Positions 11,854 through 26,159 of a stretch of 64,000 bases of DNA are shown one piece after another. This stretch comes from Oxyruncus cristatus (Eukaryota > Chordata > Aves > Passeriformes > Cotingidae), in NCBI GenBank assembly GCA_013399855.1, contig VXAY01006782.1, positions 1,640,130 through 1,704,129 on the forward strand. Reading direction: 5' to 3'. Every line of letters begins with the position of its first letter. Within the stretch, counting starts at the first letter, position 1. The notes under the pieces were generated by a model, which worked only from the letters and a program-made list of their open reading frames with translations, was not told the DNA's origin and did not search any database. The translations under genes and the position numbers were made by a program.

Positions 11854-14800
11854 GTGAGAACAGTGCTGACTCCTTCCTGAAAGGGATGTTCGTAGAGTTT
11901 CCCCCGCTTCAGTCTTCTCCATGCAGCTCTACGTTCCCTCTTCTGGGTTGACTGTCATGAACTGCTGTTGCTGCTGTTAAGTGTTGCACAAAATTACTCA
12001 GTTTGAGAGCTCTTGGTAACAACAGTAGGGAGGTGAATTTTTCTGCATTTACACTGAGACTTCTTTCTAGCATGGTTGTGTAAGTGAAGTGCTGTGCTGA
12101 ACTTCTTCCATCTTCTCCCAGCTGGATGGATCCAGTGAGATCATTAGAACAAAAAGGATGACAAATGTAACTGTCAAAATTTCAGTTTAAAAAACTTTAC
12201 TTCAGTGTTATTAAAACCTAAAATAGTGTCAGGTTTTTTTTAAAGTCATTCTTTACACAGAACCTAAATATTAAATTGCTAGAATTAAGGATTTTTTTTC
12301 CTGCTTAGAAATGTTGCTGAATCTCTTTAGTTTTACAACTGGTTGTTGTTTTTTTTTTGTAATAAACTATAAGCAATCATTTTCTGTCAGTGGAAAAAAA
12401 AGTTACTAAAACCTTTGTAAAGCAAGCTTTATACTGTGCTTAGAGCACAATTATTTATGAGAATTTAGGGCCTACATTATTTTATTTGACTCTTCAGTTC
12501 CACTTTGTGTTGTTGAAAGGTTGTTTTTTGCAGTTACCTGTTTTGTCTCTAAATCCCTCTTGATACCTTTTTGATAAATCATCTCTAAAGTAATTTGCAT
12601 ATCTTGAACCATTATATTTTCATATTTTTTTTACCACGTGAGTTCTTCTGCTGTGCTGTCAGCATTCTCTCTTTGGTTTTCTAGTTGGGCCTAAAGTGTT
12701 CCTTAGTTTTATACTTTATAGGACTGTCCACGCCCTTTACTATGTTAAAGCAACTTAGTTTTATGTATTAATACTTAGAGGTATTTATGTCATGCTAGAT
12801 CCGTTTTGTCTTTTTAGGGTGCAGTAATGTGTTATCCAGCCTATTGCCAGTGATAGAACCTTGGTTGTGGGCTTTTTTAAGAAGTTTGATTTTCTTTGAG
12901 CAGTAACGAATGTACCTCTCAACACAGGCATCATTTAAAATGTCCTTTAAGGTTTTTTTCTAGTAAGTTTTAGAATTCTTTTTTAAAGAGGCTGTTCAGG
13001 CGTATCTGCTTAGGTCTGTTAAACCTCAAGGTAAAAATCCCCAAGGCATGTTTTATGAGACGGTGAGGCACGGTCTGTCAGGTTTTTGAGTTCTTGCCGC
13101 TTTGTGGCTCTCTCTGGGACAGTAGTGCCCTTTCATCTCCAGAGGGTTTGACATCAGATAAATGAAAGGCAAATCTAATGAGTGAGGAAAACAGTGGAAA
13201 ACAATGAACTTCAGAAGCAGAGATAAATGGCCAGAAACCCCCTCTGAATTACTGGCAGCATAAACTTGTTCTGTGCCATGCTGTGCTTCTCTCTTTCTGG
13301 TTCACCCAAATGACTAACAGCATCTGGATGATAGCCAGCATGAGAACATATCCCCATGCACTCATGATAACCTCCCATTTTTCTTATGTAAGAGTAGAAA
13401 AAAATACATAGTTTCAAGTGTTTTTTCAGACTATCAGAACTGAAGAAACTTGCTGTGCTATTCTTTTAGTTGGTAAAACGTGCTTCAAGTTAAAAATTAG
13501 GCGTTTGCCCAAACTCCCCAGCCGTCAAACCTGAGTCTTGGTGTTCCGCATTCGTGGACTTTGAAACAATACTTTGCCACTTGAAGTTGCTTTTTTGATG
13601 TTTGGAGTTCCTATCCTTAGATTGAAAAACACAGACAAGGGTGATAGTATGCAAGGCAGTCCTGTGGAAGTGCTGCACAGTAACACTGTTTCTGCAAAAC
13701 AGAAACAAATAAACTAGTAATTCTGCAAAGTAACTCAAATGTCCTCCAGCTGATGCTGTTTGTGTCCAAGTGCTTAGTTGTAAGGTGCAACCCATCTGAT
13801 TTACATGTACAGGTAAATGAAAAAAAGTTTCATCTTCAGCTCCGTAGTTCAGGCAAGCTGACATTCTCATGCGGGGAAAAAACCCAACATTTATATGAGG
13901 TATTCTGCCTCAGGTGTTTAGAAACTACTCAGGTTCAAAGCTGTTGAAATATTACTGCTAACCAAGAAAATACTGTATAAAGCACCGTGTTTTTCAAGGC
14001 AAGCAAATTTAGGAAGGGAGATGATATGGCTCTCAAACGCTGAGCTTCTGGTTGCTCGTTAGGGGCTAGGTCACATGATGCTTACAGATTCTTCTTTAGT
14101 TATGGTTTTGTATATAGTACTTGCACCTTTGGCAGTTGTTATGAATAATATTTAAGACTGTATTTTAAATGTAGATGTTGTTTAATGGCACTTGTTTGGA
14201 AAGTGACATTTGTGTTAACTTATGTTCAGTGGTAGTTTTTCTGCAGTCCTTCATGTTCCCAATGTGTGCTGCTGGAAACTGAGGGTTCTGATACTTACTA
14301 ATGTAATGAAAGCTTTAATTATAAATTTTAATGCAGAACAAAATCCCTCATAAAATATTTCATTAAAGTTGCTGAATTCAGTTTTTAACTATGAAAAAAT
14401 ATTCATGTATGTCTTCTGTATTCTTCAAAAGAGCTAGAAGATGATGTTATTTTAACTTCTAAATAACAAGCTCCATCTTGAAAGAGACTCTGCAAAGAAT
14501 GCTTGCTCTGCAGTCTTTCCCCCCACAAAATACTGGCAGCGTTGACTTCTTAGTGGTGTTTCAGAATGAGACAAATCCTAATGCATCACTCCTGCAATAA
14601 ATATGTGTATGCTAAAGAAGATTTGAATTCATGTTTGCAGAGGCTTGGTTTCAATTTAATTAAAAATGAGCATCACTCCTGTATAATCAGATTCGTTCTA
14701 ACAGTGAAATCTATTATAACCAAGACATCTCTCATGCTCTGCCCTAGTAAATTTTTGGAAGGAATTTGTGAATAGGTGTTAGAATTAGGGGGTTTTTTTA

Positions 14801-17800
14801 TGTGTGTGTTCTGAGGTGAACAGAACTCCTGTTTTCAGGACAGATGGAATTATTGCACAAATACTGACCTAAATATCGAACTTGGTGACATACTTATTCC
14901 AAATAGGTCACTTTTAGATATGCTGATTTAGCCTCAAACAGAATATTTTTAAAAACTGGAAATGTGTCTTGTTCGTTAAGATTGATAGTTCCATACCACA
15001 GTTCAGTTCTTTCCTTTTACTTTCCAAAAACTGGAGTCCTAATTAGGGAAGCTCAAAAGGAAAACAACAACAACAGATTTGGTCCTTTGTGATCTAATGC
15101 ATTCGTTCTGTTGCCAAATGTTGAAAAATAAGCTTATGCAACTGGGAGGGGGAGCAGAGGGGAAAGAAAGGAACATTTTCATGTCTTTAAAGAATTTTGT
15201 CTGCATAAAGTTGTCATGATGGTTCTGAAACTGGCACAATTACTTGCAGAACAAATCTGCCACTATTTGCTACTTGAATGTCGAATGCAGAAGGACAGGG
15301 CAAAGAATGTGCAGATGACAGTGAGGGTAATGTGGTGAGGGCTTTCCTCATTTGCCACTTCCAAAAGCTAAAAAGCTACACCCATAATGTAGAAGAGAGA
15401 GAGGTGTTTGTGTAAGGTGTTATGGAGTGGTGAAACTTGTTGTTGGGAACTTGTATTTGGGATGTGGTGGCGAGCTCCTGCTGTTTGACACTTCTAACAG
15501 CTAAAGCTAAACGTTTTTCAACATGTGAAATGGCTGTTGTAAGTGTTGACTGCAACTATGACATGACATGGGCATGTTTCGTGACATGGGCAGTTTGGCT
15601 GGAGTAAAAAAGGCTTAGCAGTCCTCCATGTTCCAAGACATAGAGTTAAAATGGTATGTCAATATCTGCCTCAGAAATCCAGTATTGCAGAGTTTAAGCC
15701 AGGACATATTACAGAATTTTATCTTCTTCAAATAGAGTGTGCCACTGGGCATGTTGAGACGGGTTATCTGACCCCGCAGGACTTCTCCCCTCTCAGTTGG
15801 AGGAGAGCAGGAAGTGTGTCAACAGCTTCATGCTACAATTATTTCCTGCTTTAGTGCTCAGATCAACAGGGCAGGTAGAAGAAGAGAGGCGATGAGAGAC
15901 GAGGACTATAAATAATGCACAGATGCCTCACGTAAGCCACCTGTGCATGGCTGCACCATACATGTAGGTAGGTAGGGATGTACAGGCATACAGTCCTATG
16001 TGTCTGCACACCACTGACTGCATCCAGGTGGAGTTGGACATCTGTGGCTGTAGTGACATTGTGTTTAGTGGGGAATAAGTTGTTGTGTGGGGCTTAGTTG
16101 CCTATACGAAAAGAACCCTCCTGTTTAAAGTACAAGGAATATCTAGAAAGAGGTCCTTCGTTTAAAACCTATCAAACGTAAGAGTTCTCTCCCAGGAGCC
16201 TTTGTATTTTCCCTTCCCTGATTCAGTCACCTTTGTCTTCAAGTCTGCGGTAGAAGTGTGTGATGTTCCAGACAACCCTACCCTGAAAAGAGAAAAACTA
16301 AATTATGGTGTCAGTGTACGTTATGTTTAAAAAGTGGTAAAAATAGCACAAATAGCAAATTTAAGGGAGAAGGGTGTGCTGACATATTGGCCTTACTCCT
16401 TTTGTGTCAGTGCCGAATGCTCTCTTCATACATTTATTTGCACTGAGAAACTAGGAGAAAATAAGAACATATTTGAATGTAGTATACACTATACAAGCAA
16501 GTAATACAGGAGCCTCTACAGCTGTAATCTATCTTCCTCAACTTATGTAGAGATTTACCTGAAGAAGCAGTACAGTTTCTAGCTTTTTTTTTTTTTTTTC
16601 CTCCAAAGTTATCTGGTTCTGACCATCTGCCTCAGTCTTCTTGTTATTTCTTTGGTACAAGTTTGACAGTTGTGTTCAGAGACTGATGAAGATGCGTATG
16701 AACTCTGTGAAGAGGACAAAGCTGATCTGTGACTCTAGTAGTAGGATTTTATTTCTGGTAAGGAGGAAATGTTTGAGTCCTGACCACACGCTTGGTGTTA
16801 CAGACCACACTTATATAAATAAATTCTATAGAAATTAAAAATCAATTCTTGAACTTGATTGCAGTTCTGCAAATACATTTCCAAAATGGGAGACTAAGAT
16901 GATTAACTTGTGCTTTTGTTTTACTGGAATGGTGCTGAGGAAACTCAGTGAGCAACAATTGAGCACTACTGCTAAAGGTGTACCTGCTTTTCAGCTGTGC
17001 TTCATCTACCTTTGAGACAGGGAAAGATAATCAACCATGAGACTGCTTTTTCCTCTAGCACAGAAGATTCTCTCATTAAAATGATGGGTAAGAAGTCATA
17101 TGCTCTTGTGCATATAGCTTCATCTTTATTTCAGATCCTATCAGATACTAACGTCTGACTTTCTGTCAGCCATGGTCAACAAGGAAAAGCTGTGTGAGAA
17201 AATTCCACACCAGCTTCATTGTGGAAAACAGATCTGCAGATCTTTTTAATACAAAATACAGCCTCCAGTGTATTAAGAAGGTTTGAAGCCACCAGTGTCA
17301 TGGTTAAATTGGCCCTACATTGTATTTGCCTTGGCTTGTCCCCCAGGTGATTGACCTGTTTCATATGTGTTTCTAAATACTATAATGAGCTGTAAGGTCT
17401 TTACAGAGTTCATCATTGCAGTGGTTTGTATTACCAAACCTCAGTTGTCTCTGAAGGCATTATGGACAGGCATTTCTAATGCTTGTCAAGACCAGTTCAG
17501 AATACCTTTTTTCCAAAGCCTTGACCACAGAGCAGCACCAATGATGAGCGTAGCGAAAAATCATATGCAAGGATAAAGTAGTTTATTTTAAATTATTTGG
17601 GATGCTGATTGTTAAAGTGCTGCCAGTTCATACGTTCGAGTCACTGGATGCACTGTCTCCTCTCCAGGTATCTGTTTAGCTTTGTAAGCAAAGGATAACC
17701 TTCTTGTGGAGGAATACTATGGAGAACTTTACCCTAGTTTCCATGCAATGTGAATTTCTAGATAAGTATTTTTGTTTTTACCTTTGGCTGTTGGTTATCA

Positions 17801-19678
17801 CTTTTGTTCATTCCATAGAGAACAGTTGTGTGCAACAGACTATTTGTGGCTTCTGAGAAGGTGAACATACAATAGTTGGTTTGTTTCTTGTGGCAGTTGT
17901 GCTTGGAGGCTTAAAAATGAGTCTCTGGTCTAGTAGGACCTAAAAAGAAGTTTAGTGTACCAGCAACATCAGTGGCATCTTTTGAAAATAGCCTTTAAGA
18001 AGGCTTGTTTTCTTTGAGGATACCTATTTGTGTTTCTTCACACTTGTGAGACTAAGCAGCTCCATTAGCCTATTGCAAAAGTTGATTCAACATCTAATGA
18101 AGAAAAGAGAATCCTGAAAGGATTTCTCATTTTTCTGGGGGCGAGGAGCTTTTTTTGAGGCGATCCTTACTTACAAGGAAAAATGGTGACTCTAAGTTTA
18201 GTACAAGGAAACCGTTTTTTCCTCTAGTACCATCAAATGACAATATTGAGATAATACTTTTGTCTAAAAATAGATCCCTAAAAATAAACCCACAACTTCC
18301 TTTTGGCGGTGATTACAAGTATTCAAACATAAACAAACCTCTGGTTTCCACACGGAACTTGACTTCCTTTTCTCTGTGTGTGCAAAATCTTCAATATTTG
18401 CGGCCTTTACTCTGCAGTCATATCTAGTTGTTCTTGTTGTGGGTGGCTTCTTGTCATCTCAAGTGTGAAAGCAGAAGATTGGGCAAAGCAAACTTGAAGC
18501 CAGTTTTGTTTCTCTTTTGATGATAACACTTGAAAGTGTTCCTCCTTCTCTTTCCCTGCAAAACCTATTGTTTTGTGCCTTTTGTTATTAGAAGTTGGTT
18601 GATGTTTTGGAAATGAACTTCTGAGTGTGTTTCAGTGTGGTCTCTTAATGGCTCAGGAGGGAAGCTTGATGGTTTGGCTTAGTTGCTTAGTTTTGCATGT
18701 TTTGGAGGGTATGTGGTTCTTGTTTTGGATTTGATGCCTTCAGTTAATAATAGTTACTGAAGTATTGCAGCCAAGAGTGAGAACAGAAAACTAGGTATTT
18801 CCCACACATCTGGAATAGCATTAAAATATCATTTTTTGAAGTCTCTAAATGAGGTTCTGATATTATTGAAGCTGAATTTGTGCAGCTCTTGCATAAATAC
18901 AGGAAGGCATTGCCCAGAAGCTCAGTGAGGTGTTGCAGATGTTGCCTTTTAGGGTACGTTCAATCCAGAAGGATTCCGAGGTGTTTTCAGTTATCTCTGG
19001 GAGTGAAGGGGTAGAACTGAGTAGGGGAATGTTACTTTGCTTGTAATGAAGCTTGGGGGAACCAAGTGTCTGCAGTGAGCAGCTCCCATGAGATGGGAGG
19101 GGATTGACGGGACTGGCATGTTGCACAGTACTTCGGTACGTATGAGGTGATAACAAAGTCGGTCTTGACACTGAATGGCTGTAACACTGAGAGCCTTTCC
19201 AAGCAAAGTCTATCAGGAAGGAAAAAAGGAGAGGAATTATTAGCAAAAACTAATTTTAGGGACATGTGCTCTCCTTACGCTTCTTCTGTAGTCAGTGGAG
19301 AAGGATAAAGGTCTCCAGGGAGAGGAGAGAATAAGTGCTGGAGACCAGTTTTAGGCCCCAGGCCAGTAGAGCTATAGTTGTGCTTATTTGTTTTATGAAA
19401 CACTTGGGTCAGAAGGCCTTTCTGAGTTACAGTGAAATAACAGCATGAAAAGACTTCATCTCATTTGTAGAATTTGTCTTGATCTAATTGTAGAATTAAT
19501 CCATATGATGCAGCTGGGTTGGAGAACCTAGATGAGAAACTGAGGAACTAGCATAACCCCTTATTTAACATAAACTAACAAAATTCTCCCACCCCCTCCA
19601 CATGGGACTTGGGATACTCAGGAAAGTGAACATCTAGTGGAAGTCTCACTGGCAAGAATCTGAAATCTGTAGTAAACC

Positions 19679-20693
19679 ATGGAATGGTTTGGAATAAATT
19701 TCAAAGGCCATCTAGTTCCAAAATCCCTTCCATGGGCAGGGACACCTTCCACTAGACCAAGTTGCTCAAAGCTCCATCCAACCTGACCTTGAACACTTCC
19801 AGGGATGTGGCGGCCACAACTTTTCTGGGCAACCTCTTATCTTTGTGGCCCTCCTCTGGAGCTGCTTGAACAAGTTTACATCATTCTTATGTTGGGGACC
19901 TCAGACCTGGGTGCAATATTCCAGATGGGGTCTCACAAGGGCAGAGTAGAGGGGCAGAATCACCTCCCTTGACCTGCTGGCCACCCCTCTTTTGATGCAG
20001 CTGAGGATGCAGTTGGCTTTCTGGGCTGCAAGCGCACACTATTGGCTCATGTCTGGCTTTCATCCATGAGAACCCCTAAGTCCTCCTCCACAGGGCTGCT
20101 CTTAATCACTTCTGCTGGTCTGTACTCATGTCTGGGATTGCCCCCAGCACCCAGGTGCAGATCCTTGCACTTGGACTTCTTAAATTTCATGAGGCTCTTA
20201 TGGGTCTGCTTCTCAAGTTTTTCCAGGTCCCTTGGGTGGTGTCTCTTCCTTCTGTTGTGTCATCTGTAAGCTGTGAGGGTGCACTCATCTCGTTGTGTCA
20301 CTGATAAAGATATTAAAGAGCACTGGTTGCAAGGTGTATGATGCTGAAGAAAACCACCCACCACCAGGCTCCACATGCACATAGAGCCGTTGACCGCAAC
20401 TCTCTGGTTGCATCCATCCAGCCAATTCCATATCCACTGAATATTGACCCTTCAAGTCCATGTCTCTCCTGTTTGGAGATAGGGATGTCGTGTAGGATTG
20501 TGTTGAAGGCCTTACAGAGATCCAGGTAGATGACATTGGTTGGTCATCCCTTGTTGACCTTAGCAGTCACTGTATCATAGAAGGCCACCAGATTGGTCAG
20601 TCACGATTTCCCCTAAGTGTCTTCCATGCCTTAGAATTGGTTCCATGAAGACTTGCTCCACGATTTTCCATGATGCTGAAGTGAATGAACGCT
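19679..20693 (-). mobile_element. CR1 LINE, truncated, with reverse-transcriptase remnants
   Basis: Read on the minus strand, this is the 3' kilobase of a CR1 retrotransposon. The left edge (catggaatggtttgg) corresponds to its 3' end. The blocks ccatgggcagggacacctt and ccaacctgaccttgaacac follow as in the CR1 consensus. Near 19839 the text jumps from gggcaacctcttat to ctttgtggccctcctctgg, which looks like an internal deletion. The minus-strand frame at 20285-20536 still shows PVLFNIF followed by a diverged SD, which matches the CR1 reverse-transcriptase motif. The frame is broken elsewhere and the 5' part is missing, so it is inactive. Similarity fades around 20690. Confidence 0.9.
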
Positions 20694-20760
20694 GAAAGAA
20701 AGTCTTTCTTGGAGGGCTGCTTATTGTGAAGTCTGCTTGTTTGGCAGTACAGTCTTTACC

Positions 20761-20800
20761 AAAAAAAAAACCCCAAAACAAAACAAAAACCCCACACAAC
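20761..20800 (+). repeat. A/C-rich low-complexity tract
   Basis: Runs of A are interrupted by groups of C (for example ccccaaaacaaaacaaaaac). The tract lies just beyond the 5' edge of the antisense CR1. It is low complexity with no unit I can define. Confidence 0.85.
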
Positions 20801-23800
20801 AGAAATGGTAAAAAGACAAAGGGGTATTTCCTAATTTTTGTGAGACTGTCACCTCTTGCAGTATTTACAGATGAATTGTTTTCAGTCAAGCTGTTTTAAG
20901 GATGTTAATATTCCTTGCTCCATGAAATGGAGATTCACGTCTGAATTAAAAGTAGCTTAATGCTACCGCTAATTACAGTCACTTAACTCCAAGTTGCATC
21001 TTAAGCCTTGTCCTTGCAGGGATTTTATCAGTGTGAACATCCCAGCTTGACTATCACCAAGGTGCAGTGTTAATATCGTTCCCTGTGTAATACTGATATC
21101 ACTACACAATCTCTAGAAGAAGAGCACTTTTCATTCTGGAGGAACAAAAATGCTCATATTCTGGTAATGACTTCAGATAATACCCAGCATTTCCAAATGA
21201 CAGGTGATGAATGTCACTTTTTTTTGACAAATTCTTGCTTTCAAGATCTTGACATTAAACTTGGGACGCTGACTTTCACGTCAATGAAATCTTTTACAGA
21301 CTCCTATCACAAAAGGTAAAGGTAAAGGAGAGTAACTTCTGGTTAATCCCTTCCATGTTTCCCCCTCCCCACATTAGTTTGTTAATACTATTTTCAGTTA
21401 CGTTGTTAGAGGGTTTGCACAAGGGCTGAAGGTAGAAGTGAGCTATTTCTGCGTGCTGTGTAAAACTTTGTTCAGAGATGCAGAGAGCAGAGCAGGGACA
21501 AGTTAAATAATATTTGTGCCCCTGAGTCCTGCTGGCATGAGATGTTTGTACCAGAGGCTTTTGGCTGTATCAGCTGAGAGGAGAGATGGGGTGAGAGGTG
21601 TGTGCCCTGTGAATGCTGCTATGCTGGCCTGTGCTCCTGCCCTTCATCTTAGCAGGCAATTACTTCTCTTACCTATGGCATTGCCTGTTGGATTTGGGAA
21701 TCTGGGTGACGTACTTTCAAGCCTTTGCTGAGTTTTTTGTTTTCTATGCAAGCCTTCAGCTTGAGTTCTCGTGCATCTAGTTTAATGTTTAAAAGAAAAC
21801 AAAAAGAGGCCAGAAAAGCCAGTACAGTACCTTTTCACCCTTGGGTCGCACCAGTTTCAAAAGTTGTGATTTAAAAGGAAAATATATGACTTTAAAAAAA
21901 AAAAGCAAACGTTTTTATTCCTTTTCCCCCAGCCTCCTTCAGTTTTGGCATTAGCTTGTTTACCAGTCTGAGCAGTTCCTCAGCTCTTGGCTGTGGCTGA
22001 GGGCACCAGTGTGTTTCCTGGCTGTGGAATTCAGCTCAGCAGAGGGAGGCCTCTCTGCTGAGTGGGGCTTTGATGTTTGAATAGAAAGGAGGATTAGGAT
22101 TTGAAGCAAGGCTAGTTCTGAGGTGAGGAGAACCTGTTTGCTCTAAATTAGTTTAGGTATTTCAAGCCAGTGTATCACTGTTTAGTTAAGCCTTATGCAG
22201 GCATTGGTGGGATGTGATAATTATCGAACTGTTTAGAAACAAATCCTAAAGGAGAAAGATTACACTGCCTTTGCATTAGCATGTCTACAGTGGGTATAAT
22301 TTAACATTGTCAACTCAGTTCAAACAGACTGGGAATTTGGCTGCCTGTACGGTGTGGGCTGTTTAGTTATTTTGTCTTCTGTTGAGTCCTAAGTAGTAAT
22401 TTCTTATCTGAATAGAGCTATAGGGAACGGGTTGACGGTAAACAGGAGAAATACATAATTACATTGGTTTAAATTCACACCACAGGTCACACCAAAAGAT
22501 GTCCTTGTGTAAACAAGGCCTGTGTTTGTCTGTACAGCTGGGTTCAGCTGTGCCCATTGCTGACATCCATTGTCAGCAACAGATCACTTTTGTAGTATAG
22601 CCAAGGCTTTGAAACAAAGACGATAATCAGTCTTGTTGCATAGCTGGGTGACAGAGGTGTCATTATACTGATGGACAAAGCAAAGTGGTTTTTTAGCCCT
22701 GTGTAGCAAGAAGCAGCAAGAATATTGGTTGGTGCAAGTATTTTTCTATATTTTTGTTGCCAGCTGCTGAAGATTTACAGTGAACTCATACCATACTTTC
22801 ACAGGTCTTGAAATATTGTTTACTTTTTAATCTTTTTAGTTATTATATTTAAAATCAAAACACCTTGATGAACCTTTTTTATTTGAGGTACTTCTAACTT
22901 TTTTGAATTGTTGTTTGTACGTGTAAGTACTATTTTGGCACAAGTAACAAATGTTTAAAAGTGAGTTTTCGTATTTGGGAGACTCCTAGTTCTTTGGCAC
23001 GTGTGCAACTCTTAGGTGGGGAGGAGCAGAAGGCATACTGCCCAAGGGAGGGAGAGTGCTCTTCGGCAGCATTATTGGTGGTGGTATTCACAGAACAAAA
23101 CTGTATTTCATTGCCGCTGGGGAAAAATTAAAAGCACGGTGACAGCTTTTTGGTGTTTGCAATGGATAGATCCAGGGCTCTTTGTAGTACGTGTGCTGTA
23201 GTTGCATACCACTTCTTCAAAACTGCATTTCAGTTTGACATACTCATATGGAGACTGAAAAAAATAACTTATAACATGGTAGGACCAGGGTGCATAACGG
23301 AGGTTGCAATAGGAAGGTGGGGGAAAAAGAAAAACTTACCATTGGACTTTGCGGTTTGATGTGCAAAGCTGAATGTGGCCTTATCCCATTACAGCTCCTT
23401 TGGGATTATAATGGGGGGCATTGCAATACAGTGATTGACTGTAAAGTGCTTAAAAACCATATCCAGGGAATGGAGAAAGCAGTGTATTTCATATTGTTCC
23501 TTTCTATTTTTTGGTGAATAAACATTCCAACTGAGAACGGGGCTTTAAAAAGTACAGGATCTTGCTTTCTGTTCCAGGTACACTGTTGTCAAACTGTTGC
23601 CTGTCTTGCTTCTTGGACAAGGATGGGCACTAACTCTACAGCTCATGCTGTAGCTACTGTAACTGACAGGTTGTCCTACACCATCTTCAAGGAGGTCATT
23701 GCCCCAACCTTTCCTCAATGTTGTTATTCTAGAAACGCAACAGTGGTTTCATGTAAGATAAGTGTTAAGGTTGTATGCAGTTTAGGTTATGATAAGAAGG

Positions 23801-24089
23801 GTTTAGTTTGGGCAATGGTTTCTTCTGCCTGGGGATTTGTGAACTTGTGCTGCTTGTGTTCTATATTTTATATGTATGTAAAGCATATCAAACAGCTGTA
23901 CTAAAAAGTTTTCCAGAAGAAAACACCAAGCGAACCATAACAAGTGCTTAATGCAGGTTCCACGTGTATCTGGAAAGCCTTTTCCTCTAGCAGTGCTATC
24001 ACACCAACTCTCTTCACTATTTTTGTTGAAGCATAGGTCTGTTGAACCCAGCCCAGATAACTTGTGGTATTTATTTACAGCAGAATGTC

Positions 24090-24140
24090 TTGGTTTTGGT
24101 TCTGGTTTGGGTTTTTTTGTGTTGTTTTTTTTTTTTCTTC
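24090..24140 (+). repeat. T/G-rich low-complexity tract
   Basis: Repeated ttttggt and tttggg groups end in a run of more than ten T. It is composition-biased intronic sequence. Confidence 0.8.
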
Positions 24141-26100
24141 CAGTGGAAACCGTACTTTCTGCAGATAATGTCCCTTTCTCCAGATGCTTTTTATTCTTTG
24201 AACGTGAGGGATATTCTACTCAGTGTTTTCTTGTCCTTTATCAGCTTATCTTTGCAGTGATTCCCCAGTGAGTCAGGGAAAGCCAGTGCTTTATTAAAAA
24301 ATGGTATCACCTCTTAGAAAAAAGTCTTTGCTCTTAATAAACAATAGCAAACACACACACATTCAAGTAAGTCAATTGAAGACAGTTGCAAGATTGAAAT
24401 ATTCCTTTGTTGTTTGATTTAAGAACAATGTAATTTCAGAATTTCAATATTCAGCTTCAACTAGTGAACGAAAGAAAGTATTGTTAAGATGTTCTCCTTT
24501 GTTGCTCTTCTTTGTTTTTCATCTTGTTCTATTCTGCAGGAATTTGTTAGAGCAGTATTGAGCAATAAGAAGAGCAAAGTCTACCTCTGCCTGTGAGAAT
24601 AACTGTGTTTGTATGATCCTTCCTTGTAACAATTCAGATGTTAGTTCTTAGAGTACTGTTTGGTAACAAGAAGACTTTGATAAAATTACAGATGATTTCA
24701 GAAGTAACACCTTTTAAAATGTGTTTTCAACTTTTACAATTATCTCTCTGGTAGAGGCGTCATTCAGTATTTGTCAATTGCATGAAAATATTAATTAAAT
24801 TCTTTGTCTTAGAGTGTTCCTTAAAAAAAGGTAAACAAAAAATAACCAGAACATACAATTTGTAAAAAACAAAATTACTTTTAACTAGATATATTTCACA
24901 GGGCTTGATGATTTTAAGAAAGGATTTGCGTCCGTTTTTAAGGAAGCAGTAATAATTTGGATATTTGATTTTGTTTGGCTGTGTTGTCATGGTTCACACT
25001 CAGAGTTACCAGTTCTGGTACTTTAGATATTTTTAGAGTAACATGCCTTGCTAAGCCCTGCTGGGTCACTTATTGCTGTTCATACTATTTGTTCCGAAAA
25101 AGTACTTGGAGCAAACAGTGTATGTAAGCATTACACCTGAAATTAAACATTCCTTTTTAATTTAACAGGTGTCAGCATTTTTTCATCCCTTTTGTTTTCA
25201 GTGTGATGAGAACTGTACCATACCAGGCAGGTTCTGGCACTGTGAACAGCAGACTGAATACCTAGCGTTTAGAAATGACTGCTCAATATAGCCTATGAAT
25301 AATTTTTGTCTCGTACTACAGGGGGAAGAAAAATAGTAGCTACAGTAACAAAAGGACTGAACTAATTGAGTAACAAAAATTCAAGTGTTTTAAGGGGTGT
25401 GGGAGGACTGGATTATTAACGGTCGCGTTGGAGAAAAACACTGCAGCGTCTGTTCCCCTGGAAGCTTATTGCTGCGTGTTTATAATAGCAACCACTTATC
25501 CTGAGGCCTGTGTACCTTGCATTGGAGAAGAAAAAAAAAATTCTGTGGCCTGCCTTTTGGTGGCAAGCTTCTTCACTTACGTCTGCAAAACTCAATGCCT
25601 CTAGTTGCAGAGTATTCTGTGGCAGGGGTTGTGTCTCTGCCCAGAAGGTTGAGTGGTGTCTTCTTCATCAGAGTTGAGAGGCTCTTATGTCACTGGGCAT
25701 TGATTATGAGTTTTGGGGTGTTTTTCCTCTTTTCGTCCCTTAGATGTAGTGTTTGTACATCCAGAATTCCACCATAAGAGGCCAGTAGAAGTGCCAATGA
25801 CAAAATGGAACAATAGCTTCTTTTGGAGTGAGCTGCTGACCATTTGAGTGCTGCCTGTGCAGTCCCAGAAGTCTAAAATGGTGGTGCTTTGCTGCTTCTT
25901 CTCTGAGTTAAGCCATGCCTGCTCCAAAAATGCCTCTCCTTCTAGGGTTTGACTCCTCTTTCTTCCCCACCATTCTCACATCCTCCTTGCATTACTGTGT
26001 GGTGTTGCTCTGTCATGTAGCTAAGTCTGTGACTCTACTTTATGAAAGAATATTTTTAATAATATTGGAGAGAAAAATGTAAGAATTCTGCATTGCAGTG

Positions 26101-26159
26101 TTGGGTTTGGGTTTGTTTTGGTGGGGGGTTTTTTTGGTTTTTTTTTTGGTTTTTTTTAG
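26101..26159 (+). repeat. T/G-rich low-complexity tract
   Basis: The stretch consists almost only of T and G, with tttggg groups, one run of six G and long T runs. It lies about 800 bp before exon C. It could affect the polypyrimidine content of the intron but is too far from the acceptor to be its pyrimidine tract. Confidence 0.85.

Noticed and set aside
15460..15990. Region with a TATA-like box (ctataaataatgc) considered as an LTR or promoter
   Set aside because: No paired LTR, no terminal inverted TG/CA ends, no primer-binding site and no downstream exon could be seen.
18863..19246. Minus-strand open frames overlapping at about 18863-19265
   Set aside because: Three overlapping frames without any motif I recognise and no splice context.
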